Source: Caulobacter sp. 73W (GTDB lineage: Bacteria > Pseudomonadota > Alphaproteobacteria > Caulobacterales > Caulobacteraceae). From it: a DNA stretch of 64,000 nt. The stretch spans positions 1,054,001 to 1,118,000 of the forward strand of contig NZ_CP158375.1 in NCBI RefSeq assembly GCF_041021955.1, read 5' to 3'. Below, in pieces: positions 1 through 10,096 of this stretch. The position numbers and the translations under genes were made by a program. Each line of letters begins with the position of its first letter. The stretch's first letter is position 1. Below the pieces are notes generated by a model. That model had not been told where the DNA came from, ran no database searches, and worked only from the letters and a program-made list of their open reading frames with translations.

Positions 1-3
1 CGA

Positions 4-297
4 TCATGCTTCACATTTCCATCGGCGTGATCGTTCGGCGTCTTCGCGCCCAACTGATTCACGCGATGTCGCAGGATTAACCGGCGGCGGATCGTAGCCC
101 CATCCCCCAAATGGGTGACAACGGCAGATTCTCCGGAACGCCAGCCAAGAGCCTTTGACAGGTCCATGCCCTTTCAAGACCTGTGCCGCATACTCCGAAC
201 ACGTCGGCATGTAACGACACCTTGGCCCCAAAAGAGGCGAAAGGATCGACTTATATGCCGTCAAGGCACAGTCGATGGCTCGGTCGTAGAGGTTCAT
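4..297 (-). CDS. yidD: Membrane protein insertion efficiency factor YidD
   Basis: A 97-residue protein of the YidD (DUF37) family, thought to assist YidC/Sec-dependent insertion of inner-membrane proteins. The family signature is clear: a short amphipathic N-terminus, then CRYMPTCSEYA with the paired cysteines, and RRICRCHPFGGWGYDPPP. The family is usually 70-100 residues, so this is full length, with a charged tail beyond the Pro-rich motif that is probably not conserved. It is the last gene of a minus-strand run, 56 bases after the IscU-like gene. In many bacteria yidD sits by rnpA/yidC; here it does not. Product certain; the precise biochemical role of the family is still loose. Confidence 0.93.
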   Translation of the reverse strand: MNLYDRAIDCALTAYKSILSPLLGPRCRYMPTCSEYAAQVLKGHGPVKGSWLAFRRICRCHPFGGWGYDPPPVNPATSRESVGREDAERSRRWKCEA

Positions 298-353
298 GCC
301 GGCGCAGCCGTACAGTAATAACTTAACCCGTTATCGCAGATGCAGCGAAAGGA

Positions 354-836
354 TCAAGCGGCGCCGGCGGTGCTAGTTCGTGTTTTCGTCACGTCGCCTG
401 TGCGACGGGCATGCTGGGCGGCCTGGACGGCTTCGACCGCCGCATCGAACGCCAGCAGCGTCGAGGCGTGGCGGGCGGGATAATCCTTCACCGGCTCCAG
501 CACGGAAAGCTCCGAAAAACGGCCCTCGGGCGCGGGACCATCAGCCTTCAGCATAGCACGCAGGGCGTCTCGCGTAACGGTGAGCTCGGCAAGATCGGCG
601 CCCAGGACATGCGCGCCCAGCACCGCGGCTGTGGCCTGGCCGAGGGCGCAGGCCTTCACGTCCTGGGCGAAGTCGGCGACCCGGCCCTCGTCATCCAGGG
701 CCACGTCGATGATGATTCGGCTGCCGCACAGCTTGGCGACCTTCTCGGCGCTGCCGTCCGGGTCGGCCAGCCGGCCGGCGCGCGGCATGTTCGCCACCAG
801 GGCCAGGACGCGCGCGGAATAGAGGTCGTCGATCAT
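354..836 (-). CDS. IscU/NifU-N-like Fe-S scaffold protein, third cysteine missing
   Basis: A 160-residue protein of the NifU N-terminal/IscU fold, the scaffold on which iron-sulfur clusters are built. Cys37 (KLCGS) and Cys63 (KACALGQA) sit exactly where IscU carries its first two ligands, but the third ligand position reads RHAST, with Ala124 in place of the HCS cysteine. The C-terminal extension from about residue 145 is low complexity. It lies 5 bases downstream of the SRPBCC gene and upstream of yidD. No iscS, sufBCD or iscA is in view, so it is not part of an isc/suf operon here. It may be a divergent scaffold or carrier; the fold is clear, the cluster-building activity is uncertain. Confidence 0.85.
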   Translation of the reverse strand: MIDDLYSARVLALVANMPRAGRLADPDGSAEKVAKLCGSRIIIDVALDDEGRVADFAQDVKACALGQATAAVLGAHVLGADLAELTVTRDALRAMLKADGPAPEGRFSELSVLEPVKDYPARHASTLLAFDAAVEAVQAAQHARRTGDVTKTRTSTAGAA

Positions 837-841
837 CGGCC

Positions 842-1288
842 TTATTTGGCGCTGACCTGGCGTTCCTGCCAGATGGCCTCGGCCTTTTCGCGCAGGGCCT
901 CGCCCATGGCCTCGAAACCGGCCTTGATCGCGCGGCGCTGCTTCTTGATCAGGAACGCGCCCAGCCCGGCATAAAGCTCCCCGTTGGAGAAGATCACGCC
1001 GTTGTCGCTCATCGCCTCGATCTCGAAGTAGCGGACCGAGCGGACAAAGCCGTTCATGCCGCTGCGGCGCAGGTGGAGCTGCTCATACGGCACCCACTCC
1101 ATCACCGTCGTCTCCAGCTTGTCGCCGTCGGCGTCGGTCAGCACCAGGGCGGCGCCGATGCGGATCATGCCCTCCGCGCCCGGATACAGCGGATTCCACG
1201 ACGCCCAGCCGGGCAGATCGGCCAGAAGCTCCCAAACGACTTCGGCCGGAGCCTGAACGCCGATGCGATGTTCGTACTTGAAGGTCAT
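842..1288 (-). CDS. SRPBCC-superfamily (polyketide cyclase/START-like) protein
   Basis: A 148-residue single-domain protein of the SRPBCC helix-grip fold, which binds hydrophobic ligands in a deep cavity. The typical N-terminal strand-helix is seen (RIGVQAPAEVVWELLADLPGW then WNPLYPG), followed by alternating beta strands and a long C-terminal helix (IKAGFEAMGEALREKAEAIW). There are no catalytic residues I can point to. It sits between the DinB gene (25 bases upstream) and the IscU-like gene (5 bases downstream), probably co-transcribed. Ligand and role are unknown. Confidence 0.8.
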   Translation of the reverse strand: MTFKYEHRIGVQAPAEVVWELLADLPGWASWNPLYPGAEGMIRIGAALVLTDADGDKLETTVMEWVPYEQLHLRRSGMNGFVRSVRYFEIEAMSDNGVIFSNGELYAGLGAFLIKKQRRAIKAGFEAMGEALREKAEAIWQERQVSAK

Positions 1289-1313
1289 GGCGCGCCCTTT
1301 AGCACAGGACCCG

Positions 1314-1832
1314 TCAGGCGCGGAAACCGATCCCGCTTTCGCGCTGATAGATCACCAGATCCAGCGACGGCGCCTCGTGCCCCAGACGGCTCAGCACATC
1401 GTGAGCCTGGCCGCGATGGTGGGTCTGGTGGTTGAACAGGTGGGCCAGAGCCGCCCACAGGGGTTGGGCGACCTGCATCCCGTCGGCCTTGCGGGTCCAG
1501 CGGAAGTCCGCCGCCAGTTGCTCTTCGTCCAGCCGGGCGACGAAATCGACCAGCTTTCCGTCCTCGACCTCCCGCGCCACGCGCAGGGCGCCGAAGTCGT
1601 CGAACAGGATGGTGTCCAGCGTCCACGACGGCGCCGTGCGGCCGTTGAAGCGCGCGCCCCAGATGCGGTCGGTCAGAAGGATGTGGTTCAGCGCGCCATG
1701 CAGCGACCGGAAGAACGCCCCCTGGTCGGACTTGTAGTCCGCGTCAGGAACCTTGGCGCAGGCCGCGTACAGCCGCGCGTTGGCCCAGGCGTTGTACCCG
1801 ACCATCATCCGGCAATGCTCGTGCAGGCTCAT
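1314..1832 (-). CDS. DinB/YfiT-family four-helix protein
   Basis: A 172-residue DinB-family protein (four-helix bundle, DinB/MDMPI fold), a family of putative metal-dependent enzymes that includes bacillithiol and mycothiol S-transferases. The N-terminus (MVGYNAWANARLYAA) and the metal-binding histidines (His in LHGALNHILLTDRIW, and the pair in HLFNHQTHHRGQ) are all present, so a divalent metal site is expected. It follows cysS by 53 bases and precedes the SRPBCC gene. Alphaproteobacteria lack bacillithiol and mycothiol, so a different nucleophile or substrate is likely. Function not assigned. Confidence 0.85.
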   Translation of the reverse strand: MSLHEHCRMMVGYNAWANARLYAACAKVPDADYKSDQGAFFRSLHGALNHILLTDRIWGARFNGRTAPSWTLDTILFDDFGALRVAREVEDGKLVDFVARLDEEQLAADFRWTRKADGMQVAQPLWAALAHLFNHQTHHRGQAHDVLSRLGHEAPSLDLVIYQRESGIGFRA

Positions 1833-1885
1833 GAGTTCCCCAACTCATTTTGGCGCACCCTAGCGAAGGATGCGCCAGCGGCCAC

Positions 1886-3304
<1,419 letters not shown>

Positions 3305-3471
3305 TTGTGACGTTACGGCAGAGGTTGCGGAGGGGGTGGGGCGCCCCATATAGCTATGTGTCCGGCGCATGACCACGCTTAGAGCGCGGCGCCGGCATCA
3401 AGGGTGGCACGCGTAATTCCGGGGCGACAGGCGCTCTGGCGCAACTCAGCCCTGGAAAGACCTCGACAGAC

Positions 3472-4104
3472 ATGGACGCTTCGACCCGCGAGCGAACCCT
3501 CATCGGCGTGCCCGGTGTTGATCTTGAACCCGTGAAGCGCCCGACGCGCGAAGAGGCCATGGAGGCGGTCCGCACCCTGATCGCCTGGGCCGGCGACGAT
3601 CCCCGCCGCGAAGGCGTGATCGACACCCCCAAGCGCGTGGTCGACGCCTATGGCGACTGGTTCGCCGGCTATCAGGCCGACGCGGCCAAGGAACTGTCGC
3701 GCACCTTCGAGGACGTGCAGGGCTATGACGACCTGGTCATGCTCCGCGACATCGAGGTGGAGAGCCACTGCGAACACCACATGGCGCCGTTCCTGGGCCG
3801 GGCCTACGTCGCCTACATGCCCACCAACAGCGTCGTGGGCATCTCCAAGCTGGCGCGCGTGGTCGAGATCTACGCCCGCCGCCTGCAGACCCAGGAAACC
3901 ATGACCCAGCAGATCGCCGACGCCATCTGCGACAGCCTGAAGCCGGCCGGCGTGGCCGTGCTGATCGACGCCGAGCACCAGTGCATGACCACCCGCGGCG
4001 TGCACCACCGCGACGTGTCGACCATCACCACCCAGTTCCGCGGCGTCTTCAAGACCGACGCCGACCTGCGCCAGCGCTTCCTGGACTTCGTGAACCGGAA
4101 ATAG
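3472..4104 (+). CDS. folE: GTP cyclohydrolase I
   Basis: Converts GTP to 7,8-dihydroneopterin triphosphate, the first step of tetrahydrofolate (and queuosine precursor) synthesis. At 210 residues it has the standard length. Type I zinc ligands are visible: Cys and His in SHCEHHMAPF and the distal Cys in EHQCMTTRG. The central RRLQTQETMTQQIADAI helix is typical. The acidic N-terminal extension before KRPTREEAMEA is the regulatory/variable part. The gene stands alone, divergent from cysS, and is followed by a good intrinsic terminator at 4132-4160. Confidence 0.97.
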   Translation: MDASTRERTLIGVPGVDLEPVKRPTREEAMEAVRTLIAWAGDDPRREGVIDTPKRVVDAYGDWFAGYQADAAKELSRTFEDVQGYDDLVMLRDIEVESHCEHHMAPFLGRAYVAYMPTNSVVGISKLARVVEIYARRLQTQETMTQQIADAICDSLKPAGVAVLIDAEHQCMTTRGVHHRDVSTITTQFRGVFKTDADLRQRFLDFVNRK

Positions 4105-4131
4105 GCTGCCCGTCAGGCTCCAAGAATTGAG

Positions 4132-4160
4132 AGGGCGCGGACTTCGGTTCGCGCCCTTTT
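4132..4160 (+). terminator. Intrinsic terminator of folE
   Basis: An 8-bp perfect stem AGGGCGCG (4132-4139) pairs with CGCGCCCT (4150-4157) around a 10-base loop and runs into TTTTCTT. It lies 27 bases after the folE stop codon and points in the folE direction. Confidence 0.85.
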
Positions 4161-4191
4161 CTTGTGCGCGGTGGGAGTAATTCCCACAGGC

Positions 4192-4286
4192 CCATCCAAA
4201 CTCCGCTCATTCCCATGAAGGCGGAGATCCAAGCCATGGCGCAGCATGGGCTCCCGCCTTCGCGGGAGTGAGCGGAGTGTGGATGG
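4192..4286. repeat. Palindromic intergenic repeat, family 1 (copy 1)
   Basis: Two 23-base arms (4192-4214 and 4264-4286) are inverted repeats of each other with two mismatches, enclosing a second hairpin built on CCCGCCTTCGCGGG. The inner 72 bases (4204-4275) match, with substitutions, another 72-base block at 26981-27052. The repeat abuts the stop codon of the DUF817 gene at 4287. It looks like a REP/BIME-type interspersed element and could act as a bidirectional transcript end; no coding potential. Confidence 0.7.
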
Positions 4287-5150
4287 CTAGTGAGAAGAGT
4301 CCCTTCCCGCCTCCCGCGGCGGATGGACCAGCGACACCAGGACGTAGGACAGCAGCATCAGCAGATACCAGGCGCCCAGCTTGGAGATCGACACCATGCG
4401 CCAGCCTTGCGCCTGGCTGGGATAGACCCAGGCGCGGCCCAGGGTGCCGAGGTTCTCGGCGAACCAGATGAACAGCGCCACCAGTAGCAGCCCGACGATC
4501 ACCGGCATCCGCCGCGCCTTCAGGTGGGGCGTGAACGTGAACCAGCTCCGCCCGAAGATGACCAGCGACAGGATGTAGAGGCCGATCCGGATGTCCGGCA
4601 GATAGTGGTGGGTGAAGAAGTTGGCGTAGGCCAGCAGCGCCAGGATCCACGGAGCCCAGATCGGCGGGTAGTTGATGAACTGGATGTCGAACAGCCGCCA
4701 GATGCGGGCCATGTAACTGCCGACGCAGGCGTACATGAAGCCGCTGAACAGCGGCACGCCGCCGATCCGCAGAAGGCTGGGCTCCGGATAGGTCCACGAG
4801 CCGTGGGCGGTCTTGTAGATTTCCATGACGGTGCCGACGACGTGGAAGACCGCGATCACCAGCGCCTCTCGCGGCTTCTCCAGGCCAAGAGCGATCAGCC
4901 CGCCTTGGATGGCGATGGAGGCGACGACCAGGAAGTCGTAGCGGGCGACCGGCGCATCCTGGGGCCACAGCAGCATGGTCCCGACCAGCAGCACCAGCAT
5001 CACCGCCCCGAACAGACAGGCCCAGGCCTGCTTCAGCCCGAACAGCAGGAACTCGTAGGCGTAGCCATGCCAGCGGCCGCGCTCCGTCCAGGGGCGGGCC
5101 CAGCGGTCCAGGTCCGCCACGCGCTGTTTGATGCGGTCATTGAGGTTCAT
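4287..5150 (-). CDS. DUF817-family integral membrane protein
   Basis: A 287-residue inner-membrane protein with about seven or eight hydrophobic segments after a charged N-terminal 30 residues. The stretches [35 protein letters not shown] and [18 protein letters not shown] match what I know of the DUF817 (YoaT-like) family, whose function is not established. Conserved His and Trp residues lie near membrane boundaries. It is a single gene, convergent with folE and divergent from hisI, whose start lies 51 bases from its own. No regulatory clue seen. Confidence 0.82.
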   Translation of the reverse strand: MNLNDRIKQRVADLDRWARPWTERGRWHGYAYEFLLFGLKQAWACLFGAVMLVLLVGTMLLWPQDAPVARYDFLVVASIAIQGGLIALGLEKPREALVIAVFHVVGTVMEIYKTAHGSWTYPEPSLLRIGGVPLFSGFMYACVGSYMARIWRLFDIQFINYPPIWAPWILALLAYANFFTHHYLPDIRIGLYILSLVIFGRSWFTFTPHLKARRMPVIVGLLLVALFIWFAENLGTLGRAWVYPSQAQGWRMVSISKLGAWYLLMLLSYVLVSLVHPPREAGRDSSH

Positions 5151-5201
5151 GCCGACACGAGGCTATCGCATCGTCGCCCGTTCAGCGCCATAAGCCTGAG
5201 C

Positions 5202-5594
5202 ATGAGCAGCTTTCCCACCGCCCCCGACAAGCACGCCCTGGAACGCGGCGACGCCATCGCGCCCCGCTTCGACGCCGCCGGACTGGTGGCGGCGGTGGCC
5301 ACCGACGTCCATACGGGCGAGGTGCTGATGCTGGCCTGGATGAACGACGAGGCCCTGCGCCTGACCCTCGAGACCGGCGAGGCGCACTATTTCAGCCGCT
5401 CGCGTAACGCGCTGTGGAAGAAGGGAGAGACCAGCGGCCAGATCCAGAAGGTCGTCGAGCTGCGCGTCGATTGCGATCAGGACGCCGTCTGGATCAAAGT
5501 CGAGCCGCAGGGCGACGGCGGCGCCTGCCACGTCGGCTTCAAGTCCTGCTTCTATCGCGTGGCCGAGGACGGCCGTCTGGTCGAGCGGCCGTAG
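5202..5594 (+). CDS. hisI: Phosphoribosyl-AMP cyclohydrolase
   Basis: Third step of histidine biosynthesis: opens the adenine ring of phosphoribosyl-AMP. The 130-residue protein is a stand-alone HisI, not fused to HisE as in enterobacteria. Signature blocks are present: [29 protein letters not shown], the acidic metal-binding DCDQDAVW, and the zinc cysteines in [14 protein letters not shown]. The ATG at 5202 was chosen because the protein then begins [11 protein letters not shown], a normal leader. The reading frame is open far upstream, but that extension lies antisense to the DUF817 gene. No other his genes are in the window, so it is an isolated his locus. Confidence 0.95.
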   Translation: MSSFPTAPDKHALERGDAIAPRFDAAGLVAAVATDVHTGEVLMLAWMNDEALRLTLETGEAHYFSRSRNALWKKGETSGQIQKVVELRVDCDQDAVWIKVEPQGDGGACHVGFKSCFYRVAEDGRLVERP

Positions 5595-5649
5595 TCGTCT
5601 TCTCCTCCGCGTCGTCGAAATCGTCGCGGAGGAGTTGCCGAATTCTCCG

Positions 5650-7350
5650 TCAGACCTTGGCCGGCTTCGCGACGCCGCCGCCCTGGATCGGGCTGACCTC
5701 GTAGCTGGCGATGACCTTCGTCTCGTACTGCGGCGAGGTGATGGTGGAGACCGCCATCAGGTCGCCCCGCGCCTTGTCCTTGCTCAGGGTCAGCAGGACG
5801 AAGCCCTTGGTGTGGGCGTCGCAGAACAGGACTTCCTTGTTGCGTTCCATGAACGCGGGCCCGATCGGCGCTTTCGGCAGGTAGTCGCCGAACCCCGGGC
5901 TGGTGATCGACGAGGCGCCGAACTCCGCCGCCACCCGCTTGCCGGCGGCGTCGTGCAGGTCATTGACCCAGAAAGTGTGGCTGTCGCCGGCCAGGACGAT
6001 CGGCGCGGCCTTGGCGGCGGTGAAAGCCGCATAGAGGCGCTCCCGATCGACGGGATAGCCGTCCCAGCTGTCCAGGTTGCTGGGCACGTCATAGGCCGAC
6101 AGCGCCGTGGTCTGCGCCAGGCGGTTGACCACGAACTCCGGCAGGCCTTTCTGCAGCTCGGCCCACTTCTCCGGCCCCATGGTCCTGGGCAGGTTCGGCG
6201 CGGCCACACGGCCCATGACGACCTGGTTGCCCAGCACCTGCCAGGACGTGCCCGACTTGACCGAGGCGGCCAGTTCGCCGGCCAGCCACTTTTCCTGCGT
6301 CTCGCCCAGCAGGCGGCGGGACGGGTCCATCCACTTGGCGGCGAAACCCTTCACGTCCGGCTTGCCGTCGATGATCTGCAGGTCGGTGTCGTAGTCCAGT
6401 TGCTGGCTGCGGGCGGTCAGGCGCGTCTCGACCATCAGCAGGGTCGCGACATCGCCGAACTGGAAGCTGCGCCAGGCGCCTTCCAGGCCGTTGGCGGTCT
6501 CGCGGATCGGCATCCACTCGTAATAGGCCTTCAGCGCGTTGGCCTTGCGGGTCGCCCAGTCGCCTTCACCCTTGTCCGGGTTGTGGTTCTCGGCGCCGCC
6601 CAGCCAGGCGTCGTTGGCCGTTTCGTGGTCGTCCCACACCACGATCCACGGCGCGCGGGCGTGGGCCGCCTGCAGCTGCGGATCGGTCTTGTAGTGGGCG
6701 TGACGGGTCCGGTAGTCGGACAGGCTGACGATCTCGTGGGCCGGCAGGTGCGTGCGGCCGATCTTGGCCCCCGCCGCCATGCCGTAATCGCCCGGCCCGG
6801 CGCCGTACTCATAGATGTAGTCGCCCAGATGCAGCACCGCGTCCACGCGCGGCAGGGCGGCGATCGCGCCATAGGCGTTGAAGAAGCCGGCCGGGAACAG
6901 CGAGCACGACGCCACGGCCAGCACCACGTCCTTGGTCGAACCGGTGGGCAGGGTGCGGGTGCGGCCGGCGGCTTGGTCCCCCTGCGGCTTACCGGCGAGG
7001 ACCTGGCGGAAGCGATACCAGTAGTCCGTGGCCGGCTTCAGGCCCGTCACGTCCACTTTGGCGGTGAAGTCACGGCCCGCGTCGGTGGGGACCTGCCCCT
7101 GGGCGACGATCCGCTTGAACTGCGGATCGGCGGCCACGTCCCAGCGCAGGGCGATGGTTTCGGTGGTCTTCAGGTCGGACGGCGTGGCCCGGGTCCAGAT
7201 GATCACCCGGTCAGCCAGGGGATCGCCGGAGGCGACCCCATGACCGAACGTGACCTTGCCGGCGTAGGACGCGGCCGGCGTCACCGCGCCAGCCGGAGCA
7301 GCGGCGCCAAAACCCAGAAGCGCCAGCGCGCCGCGACGATTGATCTTCAT
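5650..7350 (-). CDS. phoD: Secreted alkaline phosphatase/phosphodiesterase, PhoD family
   Basis: A 566-residue PhoD-type metallophosphoesterase expected to release phosphate from organic phosphoesters in the periplasm. The N-terminus MKINRRGALALLGFGAA is a twin-arginine signal of the kind used by PhoD enzymes. An N-terminal Fn3-like domain (GVASGDPLADRVIIWTRA) precedes the catalytic domain, with metal ligands in ASCSLF, HLGDYIYEYG, VWDDHE and, near the C-terminus, VLAGDSHTFW. The family uses Fe3+ plus Ca2+ ions, so activity should not need Zn. The gene is single; I could not identify a PHO box upstream. Family is certain; the natural substrate is not. Confidence 0.92.
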   Translation of the reverse strand: MKINRRGALALLGFGAAAPAGAVTPAASYAGKVTFGHGVASGDPLADRVIIWTRATPSDLKTTETIALRWDVAADPQFKRIVAQGQVPTDAGRDFTAKVDVTGLKPATDYWYRFRQVLAGKPQGDQAAGRTRTLPTGSTKDVVLAVASCSLFPAGFFNAYGAIAALPRVDAVLHLGDYIYEYGAGPGDYGMAAGAKIGRTHLPAHEIVSLSDYRTRHAHYKTDPQLQAAHARAPWIVVWDDHETANDAWLGGAENHNPDKGEGDWATRKANALKAYYEWMPIRETANGLEGAWRSFQFGDVATLLMVETRLTARSQQLDYDTDLQIIDGKPDVKGFAAKWMDPSRRLLGETQEKWLAGELAASVKSGTSWQVLGNQVVMGRVAAPNLPRTMGPEKWAELQKGLPEFVVNRLAQTTALSAYDVPSNLDSWDGYPVDRERLYAAFTAAKAAPIVLAGDSHTFWVNDLHDAAGKRVAAEFGASSITSPGFGDYLPKAPIGPAFMERNKEVLFCDAHTKGFVLLTLSKDKARGDLMAVSTITSPQYETKVIASYEVSPIQGGGVAKPAKV

Positions 7351-7396
7351 GATGCGTTCCCCCTCGTTGGCCCGATGGTCCGACAGCCGGGCGAAG

Positions 7397-7425
7397 AAAA
7401 AGCCCCCGTCGTCGACGGGGGCTTT
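7397..7425 (-). terminator. Intrinsic terminator of the TonB-receptor gene
   Basis: A 10-bp perfect stem (7401-7410 with 7414-7423) with a tight loop. Read on the minus strand it ends in a T-rich tract (TTTTT at the 7397-7401 side). It lies 36 bases past the TonB-dependent receptor stop, in the right orientation; the short A/T flank on the other side gives it weak bidirectional potential. Confidence 0.8.
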
Positions 7426-7460
7426 AGCTACGGCGCATGACCGGTCGATGACGGACGCGG

Positions 7461-10004
7461 TTAGTTGAACTTCCAGGCCATCGACAAGCCGTACATGCGC
7501 GGGGCGCCGGCGATGAAGGTCGGCAGGCCCAGGCTGTCGCCGGTGTTGCCGGCGTCGATGATGTATTCTTTGTCCAGGGCGTTGTTGACGAACGCCTCGA
7601 CCACCAGCGGGTAGTCCGCCGGGGTGAACGCCAGACGCAGGTTCAGCAGGCCGTAGGCCTTCTGCAGTTCGTCCTGGGCGACGTCGGCAACGAAGACGCG
7701 CGGCGGGCGCTGGTACTGTGGCAGGTCGTTGTTGTCGTCGAAGAAGATTTTCGAGCGGTAGCTGTAGGTCGGGCGGAAGTCGAACTGGCCGCCCAGGGCG
7801 TTCAGGCGGAAGGAACCGCCCACCGACAGGGAGTGATCCGGCGACAGGCGGAAGTGGTTGCCGTCGAAGGCGCCGCCATCGAAGCGGGCGTGGCTGTAGG
7901 CGTAGGTGGCGAACAGATCGACGTTCCCCGCCACGGCCCAGTCAGCCTGGCCTTCGAAGCCGTAGGCCTTGGCCTTGCCGGCGTTCGTGGTGACGAACAC
8001 CGTGCCTTCCTGCTGGATGGTCTGGAAGTTGTCGTAGTCGAAGTAATAGACCGCGCCTTCCAGACGCAGGCCCTGCTCGCGCAGGTGCGTCTTCACGCCG
8101 ATCTCGTAGCTGTCGACCGTCTCGGCCTCGACGCGCTCGAAGCGCGGGGCGACGCCGGGGGTGGTCGGCGGTCCGGCCTGCAGCACTTCCGGGCGACGGC
8201 CGCGGGCGTAGGACGCGTAGATGTTGGCGTCGTCGGTCAGGGCGTAGCGTCCGACAAGGCGCCAGGTGAAGCTGGAGTCCTCGTTGTCCTGACTGAACGC
8301 CTGGCCGTTGCCGGTGGTCGGCTGGAAGGTCAGGCCGAAGTTCGGCAGCGTCGGAATCTGCTGAACGATCGGCAGCTGAAGTGCGCCGATGATGCCCTGA
8401 GCCTGGGCGAGCCCTGCCGGCGTGCCGGTCGCCGCCAACTGAGCCGCGCCGATCACGCCGCCGAGGACCGAACGGCCGCCGATGGTGGCCGAGGAGAAGG
8501 TCGTGGTCTTCTCGTCGCGGGTCCAGCGCAGGCCGCCCGACAGTTCCAGGCGGTCCGTGGCGCGGAAGGTCACGTCGCCGAACAGGTCCACGCTGTCCAG
8601 GTCGCCGCGGTTGAGGGCGACTTCCTGGTGGTTGGAACGCAGGTTGGCGGCGATGGCGCCCGCCGTAGCAGGGGTCAGCAGCAGGCGGTTGCCGCTCAGC
8701 GCGGCGGCGATGCCCTGCACCAGGGCGCCGGTGAAGGCGGTGTTGTTGAACACGGCGGCCGGAGCCGGCGTGGTCGGGGCGAAGCCGAGGCCCGCGGCGC
8801 CGGCGTTCAGCTGGCCCGTCAGGACCGCCAGGCCCATGCGTTCGTCGAACTGCAAGGGCGTGCGCTGGCTGCCGTCCTCATGGAAGAAGTCGCCGCCGAA
8901 GAAGCCGGTCCAGCGGCCGCCGGCGTCATAATTGACGCGCAGCTCCTGGCTCCACTGGTTGCCCTTGCCGTGGTTCAGGCCGGTGAGGATCGGCAGCGCC
9001 AGGCCGTCCGGATCATAGACTTCCTTGGATTCGAACTCCCGCCAGGCGGTGACCGAGGCCAGGGTCAGGCTGTCGGTCAGCTCGTAGTTCACCAGGGCGG
9101 TCGCGCCCTGCACGGTGCGATCAACGCCCAGCTCACCCTGACCAAAGCTGGCCGGGGCGGCGAGCGCCGCCGGCTCCCACGCCGCGCGGCCGGCCAGGAC
9201 TTGGCCGGTCAGCGGGTTGGTCGGCGAGAAGCCCCCCGACTTGAACGCCGTGCCGGTCGGGTCGTCGTGCTGGAAGTTGTAGATCAGGTCGGCGCTGAGC
9301 TTGCCGCCCGAACGGTACGACAGGGTGCCGCGCAGGGCGTAGGTGTTGACCGAGTTGAAGGCGTCGCCGCCCAGGGCGTTGTCGACATAGCCGTCACGCT
9401 CGCGAAGGCGGCCGGCGAGGCGCACCGCGAACTGCTCGTTGATCGGCAGGTTCACATAGCCTTCGGCGTTGATCTGGCCGTAGTTGCCACCGCCCATCTT
9501 GGCCCAGGCGGACATGGCCGACGGGTCGGCCTTGGCCTGGATCAGGTTCACCGCGCCGATCATGGCGCCGCGGCCGTAGAGGGTCGATTGCGGGCCCTTG
9601 GCCACTTCGACACGCTCCAGGTCGAACAGCTCGATGTAGGAGCCCTGGGCCTTGGAGATCGACACGCCGTCCTGGAACACCGACACGCGCGCTTCGGCGG
9701 TGGCTTCGGTGGAGTCCGAGGTGATGCCGCGCATCACGAAGCCCGGATTGTTCGGCGACTGGTCCTGGACCAGTAGGCCCGGGGTGAAGCGCGAAAGCTG
9801 CTGGAAGTCCTGGACGCCCAGCTTTTCGAGGGTGTCGCCGCTGTAGGCGGTCAACGCCATCGGCACGTCGATGGCGGCCTGCTCGCGCTTTTGCGCGGTG
9901 ACGATCAGCTCGTCGATCAGGTCGTTGCCTTGCGCGTGAGCAGCGCCGGCGACGAGCGCCGACAGACTGGCCGCGGCCAGAAGGCTGGTTTGAAACGGAC
10001 GCAT
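7461..10004 (-). CDS. TonB-dependent outer-membrane receptor
   Basis: An 847-residue ligand-gated outer-membrane porin energised by TonB-ExbBD. Residues 1-24 are a signal peptide (MRPFQTSLLAAASLSALVAGAAHAQ). The TonB box region (DELIVTAQKREQ) and plug domain follow (IDVPMALTAYSGDTLEKLGV, VEVAKGPQSTLYGRGAMIGAVNLI), then a 22-strand barrel ending in MYGLSMAWKFN with the terminal aromatic/basic OMP pattern. The large size and the absence of an N-terminal STN domain argue against an ECF-coupled transducer. No siderophore or B12 genes adjoin it, so the substrate is open; in Caulobacter-like genomes many such receptors take up plant-derived sugars or metal complexes. Confidence 0.93.
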   Translation of the reverse strand: MRPFQTSLLAAASLSALVAGAAHAQGNDLIDELIVTAQKREQAAIDVPMALTAYSGDTLEKLGVQDFQQLSRFTPGLLVQDQSPNNPGFVMRGITSDSTEATAEARVSVFQDGVSISKAQGSYIELFDLERVEVAKGPQSTLYGRGAMIGAVNLIQAKADPSAMSAWAKMGGGNYGQINAEGYVNLPINEQFAVRLAGRLRERDGYVDNALGGDAFNSVNTYALRGTLSYRSGGKLSADLIYNFQHDDPTGTAFKSGGFSPTNPLTGQVLAGRAAWEPAALAAPASFGQGELGVDRTVQGATALVNYELTDSLTLASVTAWREFESKEVYDPDGLALPILTGLNHGKGNQWSQELRVNYDAGGRWTGFFGGDFFHEDGSQRTPLQFDERMGLAVLTGQLNAGAAGLGFAPTTPAPAAVFNNTAFTGALVQGIAAALSGNRLLLTPATAGAIAANLRSNHQEVALNRGDLDSVDLFGDVTFRATDRLELSGGLRWTRDEKTTTFSSATIGGRSVLGGVIGAAQLAATGTPAGLAQAQGIIGALQLPIVQQIPTLPNFGLTFQPTTGNGQAFSQDNEDSSFTWRLVGRYALTDDANIYASYARGRRPEVLQAGPPTTPGVAPRFERVEAETVDSYEIGVKTHLREQGLRLEGAVYYFDYDNFQTIQQEGTVFVTTNAGKAKAYGFEGQADWAVAGNVDLFATYAYSHARFDGGAFDGNHFRLSPDHSLSVGGSFRLNALGGQFDFRPTYSYRSKIFFDDNNDLPQYQRPPRVFVADVAQDELQKAYGLLNLRLAFTPADYPLVVEAFVNNALDKEYIIDAGNTGDSLGLPTFIAGAPRMYGLSMAWKFN

Positions 10005-10096
10005 CTATTATCCCCCTGGGTGACCGAGAAGCAGCGCTGCCGCAAACTCCACCCGGTTCTGCCACTATGGTTGTGACGCCTATATGAAGAACCGTG

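Noticed and set aside
7833..9776. A 647-codon frame antisense to the TonB-dependent receptor
   Set aside because: Same artefact; the receptor on the minus strand has all expected motifs.
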